Source of the DNA: Kryptolebias marmoratus | Taxonomy: Eukaryota > Chordata > Actinopteri > Cyprinodontiformes > Rivulidae | Assembly: GCF_001649575.2 (NCBI RefSeq) | Contig: NC_051445.1 | Coordinates: forward strand, 9,793,000-9,856,999 | Reading direction: 5' to 3' | Length of the DNA: 64,000 nucleotides | In this document: positions 1 to 10,376 of the stretch, one piece after another | Numbering within the stretch: the stretch's first letter is position 1 | How the letters are laid out: every line of letters starts with the position of its first letter | The notes under the pieces: model-generated | Seen by the model: only the letters and a program-made list of their open reading frames with translations | Database searches by the model: none | What the model was told of the DNA's origin: nothing | Program-made: the position numbers and the translations under genes

Positions 1-1246
1 ACCAAAGACGTTAAGCTGCCTCTGCAGTAACTATTATCCATTAGAGGTGCAGGTCAGTATCTGTGTTTGACACATATAAAAGAGTAAAACACTAGTTTAT
101 TTCAATAAAAGCACGTCAAAGGTATTCAGCCAGGAGTGATATAGACTGTTTTTTAAAATATCAGTAGAAAAGTTTTAGATGAGACAGTTTTTTTTTTTTT
201 TACACAGATATGAGGGAGCAGTCAGTCTTAAACTCTGAGAACACCTGAACATTTTAGCTTTTTACTCCTTAAACACGATACTTATTTCTTTATATAAAAT
301 ATCTCCAAAACAAAAATAATAGACTGAATCATTGATTACGGTCGTAACTTTCTGCTCTCCTGTCCTTCAGATGGAGTGGTTTTATCTCTCCCCGACAGAT
401 GCCGAGCCGCAGGTTTTTCCAGATCAGGGCTCTTTAAGCAGCCATCGACAGCACGGTGACGGGACGTATTCCCTGTCATCGCACCTCACTGTGTCCCCCA
501 GTGTCTCCCCGGGAACAAAGATCACCTGCAGGGTGTCCCACCTGGCACTGGACGCTCCGCTTCATCTCAGTTTAGTGGTGGAAAGCCCCGAGCCAGGTAT
601 CAACAACAAACCTTTCTGATTATTACTTTAAAGCAGTGGCGTCCAGTCCTGGTCCTGGAGGGCCACTGTCCTGCATGTTTTCATTGTTTCCCTGCTCTTC
701 AGCAGGTCTTCAAACTCTGCAGAGGCCTGTTAATCACTCATTAATTCAAATCAGACCTCAAAACAACAATTAACAACTAAACATGCAGGATAGTGGCCCT
801 ACAGGACCAGGATTGGACACCACTGCTTTAAAAGATTTATTTGATTTCTCAAAATAAAAACTACACAAAAACTGGAGCATAAACAAACAAAAGGAGGCTG
901 TAGCTTCATATATTAAGATACAGGGATATTTATCTTTTCAAAGATCATTTTAAGTAAAGGAAAACATTCAATTCACTCCCTTAGAGTGAAGTAAGATTAA
1001 AGCATTTGCATAGAAACTCCCATCTCAAATTGATAATTTTACTTTTTAAGGAGTAATGTAATAATTTATGTTCAACTTGAGAACAAAGCAATGAGGAAGA
1101 ATTGACACACTGAGTTTTGTATCTTGTGCATGAAGTTAAAAAAAATTATGAACTCTTGTGTTTTGTTTCACTCTGCAGATTCCTACTGGTTGTTCCTGGG
1201 TTTCCTCATCATCACTGTACTTTTCTTTTATCAGGTTATGAAATAG
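1..1246 (+). CDS. tapbpl: Tapasin-related protein (TAPBPR), 3' part only
   Basis: The gene enters from the left edge, so only its last three exons are here. Coding pieces are 1-52 (open at the left), 371-596 and 1179-1246; phases fit (0, then 1) and the stop is TAG 1244-1246. The first two pieces make one Ig C1 domain interrupted by an intron: the B-strand cysteine region reads LSCLCSNYYPLEVQ and continues as MEWFYLS, then SSHRQHGDGTYSLSSHLT and the F-strand CRVSHLALD. The last exon gives a hydrophobic membrane segment (YWLFLGFLIITVLFFYQ) and ends only a few residues later. The family is an MHC class I peptide-editing chaperone of the ER/Golgi. It points toward VAMP1 on the opposite strand, the same arrangement as in human. 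Tapasin (TAPBP) is the alternative; the SSHRQH stretch and the neighbours favour TAPBPL. A possible donor at 1235 could extend the tail by splicing. Confidence 0.82.
634..825. mobile_element. Palindromic hAT-type MITE, copy 1
   Basis: A 192-bp near-palindrome lies in the last TAPBPL intron. It starts CAGTGGCGTCCAGTCCTGG and ends with the matching inverted sequence (CCAGGATTGGACACCACTG). Flanks are CTTTAAAG and CTTTAAAA, a 7/8 match expected from an 8-bp target duplication. Subterminal parts (GGGCCACTGTCCTGCATG) match the copies at 58.5 kb and 17.4 kb. There is no coding capacity. Confidence 0.7.
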
Positions 1247-1782
1247 GTTCGTCTTCGACTGTCCTTAATTGAAACTGAGCCCAGAATAGTTTCATTGTGT
1301 CAATTAAAATGTCATATTCTGCTGAATTGGGAAAACACACACATTTGGGGGAAACGGTTGTATATTATCCATCTTACAGTGTGTCTGTGTTATTTATTTG
1401 TTCTGAATATTTAGTGTTGATCACTGCTTTATTTCTGTTAACGTGTTTGGAGCTTGTACTTCTGTAGCCTGTTTTATGATGATCATCAGACTTCTAAAGC
1501 TTGATTGTTGCGCTCAACCTTTTTTTTTGTAATGGAAACATTTTGCAGACAGAAAACACCCAATCTGACTCATGTTTTGTGGTTATTTGTAGTTTTTCAT
1601 AGCGAGGATGACACAATGGGAGCTTCCTGCTTTGTTTCAGCAACAGGTTTTGCAGACAGAAGTTTTTTTGTTATATTTTGGTACTTTCAAACATTTTCAC
1701 TGCACTTTTTCACGATTTGTGATTTTTTTCTGTTATGTTGATTTTCTTATTCCTGTACTTCCTCTTGAAATTTCCCTGTGAC

Positions 1783-1788
1783 AATAAA
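1783..1788 (+). other. Poly(A) signal of TAPBPL
   Basis: AATAAA about 540 bases after the TAPBPL stop codon, followed by a GT-rich stretch. It fits a short 3' UTR that ends near 1800, before the convergent VAMP1 transcript. Confidence 0.6.
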
Positions 1789-1800
1789 GATTCATGTGTT

Positions 1801-2330
1801 CACCAGTTAGTTTTTATCAACACATTTCTTGTTTTAGTATCTCTTGAGAAATCGTCACAAGCAACGATACTTTCTTCACACAAACCCTTAAAGTAAATAA
1901 GCAAAAAAAATAACTGAGACAATTTGTCATTGTTTTTGTTTAGTGAGGGTGATAATCCAATATTACAGAACTCTTTTGACCTCATTTCACATCAGAAACT
2001 CACTGGATTTTCCCCCCTTTTTCTAATAACTTATCCCACCAAATAGTAATGCGGGATTATCAAGGAATGACAGCAACCATGTATTTGGTTTTAAAATAAA
2101 TTACAACCAAAAATATTAAATAACAGTATAATTTTAACTAACTAAATTTATACTCAAAGTGGCAGTTCAAACATCCTGGATCTGATTCATAAGGGTTTGT
2201 TTTTCTGTTTTTTTCTGCAAATTTTTCTTTAAATATCCAGCTTTTGACTCAAATCATTTGCTAGATTAGAAAAAGGTTTGCTAACATTTAATTGACGCCA
2301 AGTAAAATTATAAAAAGGCCAGGATGCAGT
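1801..2330. other. Intergenic, TAPBPL-VAMP1 convergent gap
   Basis: AT-rich sequence between the two convergent 3' ends. I see no exon-like signal or recognised repeat. Confidence 0.5.
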
Positions 2331-2345
2331 TCAGTTCATAATTTC

Positions 2346-4191
2346 TTTATTGGCATCAGCAAAAGTGGTAAACATGCAAATGTTTTTTGCAAACTCAGTT
2401 GCATCTCTTACTTTATTATCAGCTCACAAAACCTATCCTCTTATCTCTTTTGGTAATTATCTGTTGCACAACATCATCAGACAATTTAGACTTAGTGCTA
2501 CAGATATGCATAAATGCACTTATTTTGACAACTTTCAAAATCGGTCCAAAGAAAAATTAGCTCCATTTATAACCAACAGCCCCCCCAAACCTGCAGAAAG
2601 TTATATAAACACATATTCAGGAGCACGAACTGACAGATGTGTACAGATGTGGTTCTATTATAACAATACTACATGGTTTCTGACAGTTCACTATGGTAGC
2701 AGCTGTTTGCAGTCTTTAAATGGAAAGTTTTTTTGTTTTTTTTTCTCAAAGCTAGTGATTTCTGTTAAATCTTGGCAAACTCGTGAGCATCGTTGCACTT
2801 TGCATTAGCAGTAAGTATCCGATCTGAAATACATTATACACAGGTCCTTGAACCACTGACAAAACAAAATGTACAATCGGCAGTAAGATTCAGAAATGGC
2901 AGATACACGCGTCACACAAATATGGATACTGTTTGCCATGCAGGTTAGAAATGAACACCTCATTGTGGTTGTTATCGTGCTGCAGTGAACAGATGGTTGT
3001 GTGTGAAACAGCAGGAGGTGGGACGGACACGTGGCTCCGAGGATCCTAATCCTGATTTCCTTCGTAGCTAAGGGCTTTCTGAAGATCGGGTCGGCTTGAA
3101 TCGGCAAACACTCTGACAGAATTTCTCTGACATGTTTGAAATGTACCACTAAACATTCATCTGTCTATGGCTGAGACTCTGGCTAAATCAGAGTTAGAAG
3201 ACGTTCCTCTGGGTTCAGTCATCCAGCAGATTGTCTGTCAGAAGCTGCTTTGTGTGTTCGTCTGTCTGTGCACATCACTACCCTATTAAGCTTAATGCCC
3301 CCCCCCCNNNNNNNNNNNNNNNNNNNNNNNNNNNNNNNNNNNNNNCAGCTATGGTACAAAACCCCAGGTGCAAATGAAGTATATTTACAGGAATAAATCA
3401 TTAGTTGCTACTTATCAGTTAAGAATGAAGTTTACCATATTTAGGAGAAGATGTTGTAATACATCTGCTGCTTTTTTCCTGCATCACCTTCTTGTTTTTT
3501 AAACGTTCACACAGTTTCTGACCCTTTTTCTGCATTCCTCATTTCATGTCACTGCTGCAGAAATAAGAGATAAAACGAGTGGATTTAGACAGAAAAATGA
3601 AAACTAAATCCTATTAGGTAAAAATCTATTAGCAACAGAACTGTTGATCACAATTAGATTGTATTCTTAATCTAACATTTTAGTAATGGTTGCAGCAGTA
3701 GTTTCATTTAGACTTGTCAGTATCAATGTACAAATGTGGATCTCTGAAAAAGGTCATATGAACAAGCTTTGGCGTATCCGAAGTAGAAATTCTGCAAACT
3801 CTTGTTCAACCTCCCCTTATATCCGAATGTGTTTAGCCTCACGTGTTCCTGTCTCCTCTCTTTCTTTTACTTCCTCCCTCTTTCAGCCTGCCAGCTGCAG
3901 CCGTCAATAATACATGAGGAGCAGAGACAGGAGGGAGCGAGCTGGACCTCACGGAGAAACGCTGAAGGAAAGCAACGAGAAGGAGGGGAGAAAGGGAACG
4001 AAGAGAGCGGAGACAGCTACAAACGCTACAGTTTAAGTGCAGGATGGTTGGATGGAAGACTGAGTGAAGAGAGGAGCTGATAAAAGGGAGGAGTGGACCT
4101 TGGGATTCTTTGTTGTTGTTTTTTCTTTTGTTTTCCTCTTCCCTTTAATGTTATCCTGAAGTTCATATCCATCTGTAATGACGGGCGAAGC
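2346..4191 (-). other. vamp1: VAMP1 3' UTR with poly(A) signal
   Basis: On the minus strand an AATAAA (plus-strand 2346-2351) lies about 1.85 kb downstream of the VAMP1 stop, with no coding signal between. Long 3' UTRs are usual for VAMP genes. The stretch holds a poly-C run that leads into an assembly gap at 3308. No further exon was found in it. Confidence 0.5.
3308..3345. other. Assembly gap (38 N)
   Basis: A run of N directly after a poly-C tract, inside the presumed VAMP1 3' UTR. Open frames that cross it are meaningless. Confidence 0.99.
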
Positions 4192-6672
4192 TCAGTGGAA
4201 GAAGTACACTGCAAGCGGAGGATAAAGTAGGAGCCATTACTGTGAGGGATCCATCAAAACATCACTGACAATAACAAAAAAACGAACACAAATGTTGTGT
4301 GGGAAAGCCACATCTGCATCTTTAAATGTGTTTTTTGGATCAATTTTGTGCAAAAGCATTTTTGTAAACTAAAATAAAAGACAGCCTGGCCTTTCTTTAA
4401 GGAATGCATATCGCCCACCTCCTTTCATACCAGAGTTATAGACTAAAAAGTCATCTCATGCTGAGAAATAATGGAGTTGTAGCCATTTTGGCTAAACCTT
4501 AAAAAAATGTATATGTTGTGAATGACTCTCAGCTACTAACACCTCAAATTTTAGCGCCATATCTGTAAAACTGACTGAGTTACAGCTTTTTCAATGTTGG
4601 TTAATGTTGATTAGCTGTGGCAGCCATCTTAAATTGGGTTGGCTCCAAATGTTAATCAGTTGTAGATGCACATCCAATGATTAAATTCTGCAAGTTTCAA
4701 CAAAATTTGTCCAGTGGTTTATGAGATATTTTGGTAACGGACAGACACACACAGGCAAAAGCCGAAGGTGGCCGATTATCAGCAGTTAAACCTACAAATC
4801 TTTGCATCAGTAGGACAAAACGATCTTGTACTTACAGAATATTATTCCAACCACAATAACTCCAATGATGCCCATCATGATCATCATCTGGAACAGATAA
4901 ATGAACGACACTATTCTTTAGCTTAATGCCTACAAACAGATTAAAAAGTAATCTGAACAGAATAATAACAGCTGGAGTTATTTGGATTTATTCTGATTTT
5001 CTTCAGTTTTCAATAAAATCTTAGCTCATTTTTTTTAGCTCATTAACAGATTATGTAATTTTTAAATGATACTTTTCCCCTGAACAGCACAACAAACCCT
5101 AACAGGTTGAAACTCTTGTCACATTGTTGGTTTTTGCCCACCTTGCAGTTTTTCCACCAGTACTTGTTTTTTAGCTTGGCTGCACAGCTTTCAAACTGGG
5201 AGGCTCCGGCCTGCAGAGCGTCTGCTCTGTCATCCAGCTCTGAAAGCTTCTGGTCCCTTTCCAAAACCTTGTCCACGTTCACCCGCATGATGTCCACCAC
5301 CTGGAAACAACAGTGACGAGAGAGCATTTGGAGGAGGAGAGAGACTAAAAACTAACATGGCTCCTCGAAAACTATGTCACATGTTACATATTCTGCATAT
5401 TTTCCATCCATATACTGTCAGAATCAATATGTTTGATGCTCCTGAATCAGAGAATGTGTCAGTCTGGCTCACCTCCTCCACTTGGGCCTGTGTCTGCTGT
5501 AGCCTGCGGTTACTGGAGGTGTTGGGTGGGCCGGGGGGTGCGCCAGCTGGGGCTCCATCTGGACCGGGGGCACCTGGAGCACCTGGAGCTCCAGCCGGTG
5601 GGGCAGCGTCAGGGGCAGACCTGGAAAAAAAAATTAAAAATCACACTGAGGGATAGCTTCAGGGCTAAAATGAGTTCAGAAAAATGTCCTCAAGCTGCAA
5701 AGAAACAAAGAAAATACAACAGACTAGCTTGTTAAACAGCAGAGTAACATCTTGTGTAAACAGATTCAGTGTACTTTTATGCTATGTTAGTTTATTGTAT
5801 TTCTTTTGCCTCTTTTGCTATATTTTCCCTTCTTTTTCTTGTTTATATAATCTTGCTGCTGTAACATTCAACTTTCCCTGCTTATCTTATCTTATTCTAT
5901 GAGGAGTGATTTAAGTATTAAAAGGAAGCAAAAAGAACAAGTGCGTATAATTTGCAGGGATAAAAGCAAGAAAAAAAAGTACTAAAAAAAGACTTGTTTT
6001 AAAGCAGTGATGTCAAATAGATGGACTGGGAGAAATTTAATGATGTGAAACATTAAATGTCTGTCTTTGTTGTTTAATGAAAGGGAACATTTTTGGTAGA
6101 AAAATTAACAAACTGGAAAAAGTTATTGTGAAGAGTTACAAAGTTGGGTTGGTGAGATTAAAAAAAAAAAAGTTAACCCATCAGTGGGAGGATGGGAGCA
6201 TTACAGAGAATAGAAAACTGGTTTATAAAAGAGTATATTTATCAAAATTACTGCTATGAAAGAAAAACTAAAGCAATATTTTAGCAGATTCAAGTTAACA
6301 TGCTGATAATAATTTTTATGTTTTCTAATATTATAAAGCTGATAATGATGAAAACATCCAAATTAATGTCAATGCTTCAGTCTTTGTGATTTGAAAAGAT
6401 AAAAACTTCGTTTTATGCCATAAGGTTAGAAAAAAACAACAATAAGCATCTGAATGCATAATTCAGCAGAGCTCATGTGATGGAAAATTTCACTTGCGTC
6501 AGCATAATCCATCAAACTGAAATAAATTAGCTCAGTTTTTATCCTGGTACCGAAGAACAAAATAAAGTTAAAGTAACAACACTCTAAATACAGCCCAGCC
6601 GTTTCCTATAAAATACTGGATTTGATGCTGTTGCGGAAAGAGCGCAGTAAAAAGCCGCATTAATACTCACAT
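4192..6672 (-). CDS. vamp1: Synaptobrevin-1 / VAMP1, vesicle R-SNARE
   Basis: Five coding exons on the minus strand: 6671-6672 (only the AT of the start codon), 5473-5620, 5142-5300, 4836-4887 and 4192-4208, giving 125 aa with all phases consistent. Residues 2-33 are a Pro/Gly/Ala-rich tail (repeated GAP). Residues 34-50 read [17 protein letters not shown]. The SNARE motif follows, with [20 protein letters not shown] and the central arginine of VLERD. After it come KYWWKNCK and a C-terminal membrane anchor starting [13 protein letters not shown] and ending LYFFH. The protein pairs with syntaxin and SNAP-25 to drive vesicle fusion. KNCK before the anchor (rather than KNLK of VAMP2) and the position beside TAPBPL and MRPL51 support VAMP1. 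Oddities: the start codon is split by an intron, and a cysteine (ESCAAK) stands where a serine is usual. Confidence 0.92.
4420..4790 (+). repeat. Dispersed repeat family B, copy 1
   Basis: Contains the recurring blocks GACTCTCAGCTACTA, GTGGCAGCCATCTTAAATTG, AATGTTAATCAGTTGTAGATG and GTTTATGAGATATTTTGGTAA followed by a GACAGAC run. The same blocks recur near 16.9, 33.2, 36.1-36.6 and 49.0 kb, in both orientations. It lies in the last VAMP1 intron. No coding capacity; class not determined. Confidence 0.6.
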
Positions 6673-6713
6673 CTTCTCTGCAGCTGTTTGAACTGAGTCA
6701 CAGGCAGGCAGCC

Positions 6714-6755
6714 GAGGAGGAGGAGGAGGAGGAGGAGGAGGAGGAGGAAGGAAGA
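6714..6755. repeat. (GAG)n microsatellite at VAMP1 5' end
   Basis: About 13 GAG/GGA units sit some 40 bp upstream (minus sense) of the VAMP1 start codon, so they probably lie in its first exon or core promoter as a (CCT)n tract. Confidence 0.85.
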
Positions 6756-7770
6756 GGAGAGGGAGGGTCTGAAGTACAACGGGATATTAAACAAGGGAAA
6801 AAAAATCACCAAAGAAAAGCAGATCTGTAGGCACTTGACCGGACAGAATCTGGGGTTTTAATCAGTAAAGAGGTTTCCGCGGGTGGATGGAGGTGGTGGA
6901 GGTGGGGGTGTTCTTGGCGCAGAGGAGCCGATCTTCCAGAGAAGCTTTTGTACCGCAAAGTACCGCAATACAGAGCCGGGCACGCGGGCTGGGCTCGTCA
7001 GGAGGAGACAAAAATCCTGGATCCGGGATGTTTGGGTTCCTGCTCCGAAGTGATGCTGAGGGTTTCCTCCTGGATGCTGAGCGGGGTGCAGCACTGATTG
7101 GCTGCTCGGGCACTTCTGAGAGGGAGAGAGACGAAAATAAATTCCTGCGATTTCTAAAAATATAAGATAAATAGATGAGATGGAAAAGTGCGGTTAGAAG
7201 GAAAAATCCGTCGTTCCTCTGCGACTTCTGTCCCCCTTCCTGGTCTCTTTCTGCGCCTCTAAGATGAAAGTGCGCTACTTTGGTTCGTGCAAAGTGTTTC
7301 AGCTGCAATAATGCGTCTCCCCGCAACCCTCCCCCTCTTGGACTCGTAACGACAGTGCGGTACCCCCTCCCCTCCCCACCTCTGGCTCCTCTCACAGTTT
7401 GCAGTGCTGCAGCTGGGTTCGGATGGGGCGGCGGGACGAGACTGCGGAACAGTGTGCGTCCTGAGGAGTGTTGACTCGGCTGTTTTTCTCCTCTGGCCTG
7501 GGATTTTCCCCGTAGCATCCTGCTCCCGTGGCACATTTACAGTGACTCTTGTCTGATTTGAGCCCTACTTTTGAGCCTAAAAGCTGCTCTGCAATTTGAT
7601 TAATGGCTTTACTCAGCAAAAAAACATATTTATTAAAAGTAAATAAGTAAGCAAAACAATGGGATTGGGGTAAAAGGGGCTCAAAGCCCCAACACTCCAA
7701 TACTAAATGTAACAAAAGAAAATAGTAATTAGATTATATTCTACTTTGGATGGGTTGGGTCTATCAGAAT
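6756..7770. other. GC-rich 5' flank of VAMP1
   Basis: Relatively GC- and CpG-rich sequence (for example GGGGCGGCGGGACG near 7425) upstream of VAMP1, fitting a promoter region. Frames open here on both strands, but they have no family signature or splice support. Confidence 0.4.
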
Positions 7771-7777
7771 ACACAGT

Positions 7778-8605
7778 ACAGTGAAAAAAAACATGTGCCC
7801 CCTCTGTTTTTGCTCTTTAGTTATCTAAATATTTCAGATAATCAGTATCACACAAAGATGAGCTGAGTAAATACAAAATCCAGTTTTTAGATGATTTCAT
7901 TTATTAAGGTAAATAAGCTATCCAAAACAACCTGCCCCTATGTGAAAAAGTACTCCCCCCCCCCCCCAATTGTTAAATTAGGATTATTATTAGCTGGGAT
8001 TGTTTTAGGAAAACTGAGCTCAATTTGACTCACCACACCCAGGCCTGATTCCTGCCAGACCTGCAGAATTAAAAATAAATCACTTAAATAGAGCCTTTAT
8101 ACAGAAATGAAGAAAACACGGAGGAGCGGTGAACCTTCACAGGAGCGGCTGATCGACCAAAATTACTCCAAGAGCTCATGAGCGACTCCTCCAGGAGGTC
8201 CCAAAAGAACCCAGAACAACATCTAAAGTTCTGCAGGCCTCACGTGTCTCAGTTGAGGTCAGAGTTCATGTTTCAATAAGAAAACAGACGAAGGAGAAAA
8301 ATGGTCTTCATGGGGGAGTTCCAAGACCAAAACCACCACAAAGACCCGTCTCACGTTTGCCAAAAAAACTTCTTGATGATCCCCGAGACTTTGGACTCAA
8401 GAGACAAAAGTGGAACTTTTTGGAAGGTGTGCGTCCCGTTACATCTGACATCAAATTAACTGCATTTCAGAAACAGAACATCATGCTAACAGTCAAACAT
8501 GGCAGTGGTAGTGTGATCGTCTGGGGCTGCTTTGCTGCTTTAGAACCTGCTGTAATTGATGGGACCATAAATTCTGCTCTCCTGAAGGAGACCCTCTGAA
8601 CATCT
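7778..8605 (+). mobile_element. Truncated Tc1/mariner transposon relic
   Basis: Starts TACAGTGAAAAAAAACATG followed by GCCCCC, as in long-inverted-repeat Tc1-like elements of fish. After an AT-rich inverted-repeat region and a poly-C run (about 7963-7977) comes degraded transposase sequence. The clearest frame is 8357-8599, with GSGSVIVWGCFAA, the WGCF motif of Tc1 transposases. Upstream parts lie in other frames with large deletions. The right inverted repeat is absent, so the copy is 3'-truncated and inactive. Confidence 0.75.
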
Positions 8606-10376
8606 GAGTGACCTCACTCCTCAGGACGAGGATCAGAAACACGGCAGCCGTTAACCAGCCATGACTGTCCACACACAGACTTTTACTTTGGTGCAATTTA
8701 ATTTACCAGCTTATCTTCCTACATGTCCCCTAATCATAGCAGCCATAATTTAAGCTCAGTTCTTTGTGACCTTTGCCTTTCCCTTCATATGTACTGAAAC
8801 AGTGAAAAAGGTTTTCTCTTTTTCAGCTCCTTCTTGGAAACTGCAGCTTAGTCTCATTGAGGGATTTTAATCGCATCCTAAAATCAATGGAAAAGACAGC
8901 TGTGAAAACTTGTACCCGTTTTTAGTATTCTGCCCTGTTTTATGAGATACTTTAATCAATTGCAGTGTGTACTGTATTGACATTCCTGCTCCACTGAAAC
9001 AGGTTTCTACTGAGAACGAGACCTCGTGTCTCCACAAGATTGTCTGTATAAAGGTGAAATTGTAAAGAAAAATATGCAAATCAAAGTTTGATAAGGAACT
9101 TGCCTGACATGCTGTTAGCTCCGACTCTGACCTCATTCCATGCTATTGAGTTAAGTCAAATTTTTGACTCAGAATAAGAGCTCAACCTCACTAAACAGTC
9201 CCTACGACTGAGTGGGATCAAACCTCTGCGGCCATATTGATGAAAATCTTCCAGAATCACCAGAAGTTTTAAAGATCGTGCAAACTGCTCTTTTTATAGA
9301 TCACTAAAATGCTGAATCAGATGTTTTTAAACCACAGATGTTGGATCAGAATCATGTTAAGGAATGAATTTAAAAGCTAAGTTCTCCCTTTCTGCTGCAG
9401 TGTGGTAGTGCACAAAGAGCATTCGTGAGCGCCGCTGATGTTTAAATGCTGAGGTCAGACCCAGAAAACTGCCAGGACCCGAACTGCTCAGAGTATCAGA
9501 CTGTATCTGCTCAGCAAACCAGAACTCAGATTTACAACACGTTGTGCCACAGAAGCTCCTCTGCAGCGTTAGACATCAGCCATCAATAAGCTTTAAACAC
9601 CAGTGATCCTGTCAGTGGTAAACCTTCCTCGGACCTGTCCTCGTTAGCACTGAGCTCAAAATACAGGGAAGCCCTCATAGGTCGAACTGAAAGGTCTTGA
9701 CCCAGTTACCCAGTCATGCAACACGTATTACTTTTATCTTTTCTTAACTACAACATGTTCTGAACTGTTTACTTGCTGCAGGTTTTATTCTGCTCTGGAA
9801 AAAGTGCCATTTAAACAAGTTAGTAAGTGTTATTTAGTGACCGATCGTGATGTAAATCGTGTATTAGTACCTGTAATTTTGGACATGTTTGTCATTTACA
9901 TCATTTTTAAAGTATAACTAGGCGGCAAACGTAAACATGAGGGAAATAATAATAGTAAGCACATAAATGAAAGCTTCAAAGATGGTCGTCCTGACTTTAG
10001 TCCACACTCAAAATAATTTCTGTTGGTTTGTTTCTCCCTTTCAGACCAACTCTTTGTGGGTTAGAGCCTTTTGTTTAATCCAAACTCCTCGGGACAAAGA
10101 CATGATTTGTCTAAAGCCAAAAAACAAGAGGGAAATTAAAATGTTGGCTTGAATAAATAAAAAGCAAAGTCATCGTTTCTGCTCCATGTTTAAGGCTTTT
10201 ATGTCATTTGCAGTGTTTGTTTGGATAAAACTACTGTTAGAAAGACCAAAAGCACATAATCAGCACATAAAGTCTTTAACACACAGATATTCTCTTCAAC
10301 ATTACAGCACAGGATGAGATGACATCACTGATCTCCTGACAGTTCCTTATAGGCTGATTTGATGATGCGTACAGCC
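8606..10376. other. Intergenic, VAMP1-MRPL51
   Basis: No convincing exon or named repeat. The end nearest 10376 probably includes the MRPL51 3' UTR, but no clear minus-strand AATAAA was found. Confidence 0.4.

Noticed and set aside
2350..3149. Frames of 152 (+) and 114 (-) codons
   Set aside because: They lie within the VAMP1 3' UTR, are AT-rich and have no family signature.
3219..3401. Open frame across the N run
   Set aside because: Depends on unknown bases.
6862..7536. 224-codon minus-strand open frame upstream of VAMP1
   Set aside because: It lies in GC-rich promoter DNA, has low-complexity composition and no family motif or splice support, and other frames are open there too. Read as a by-product of base composition.
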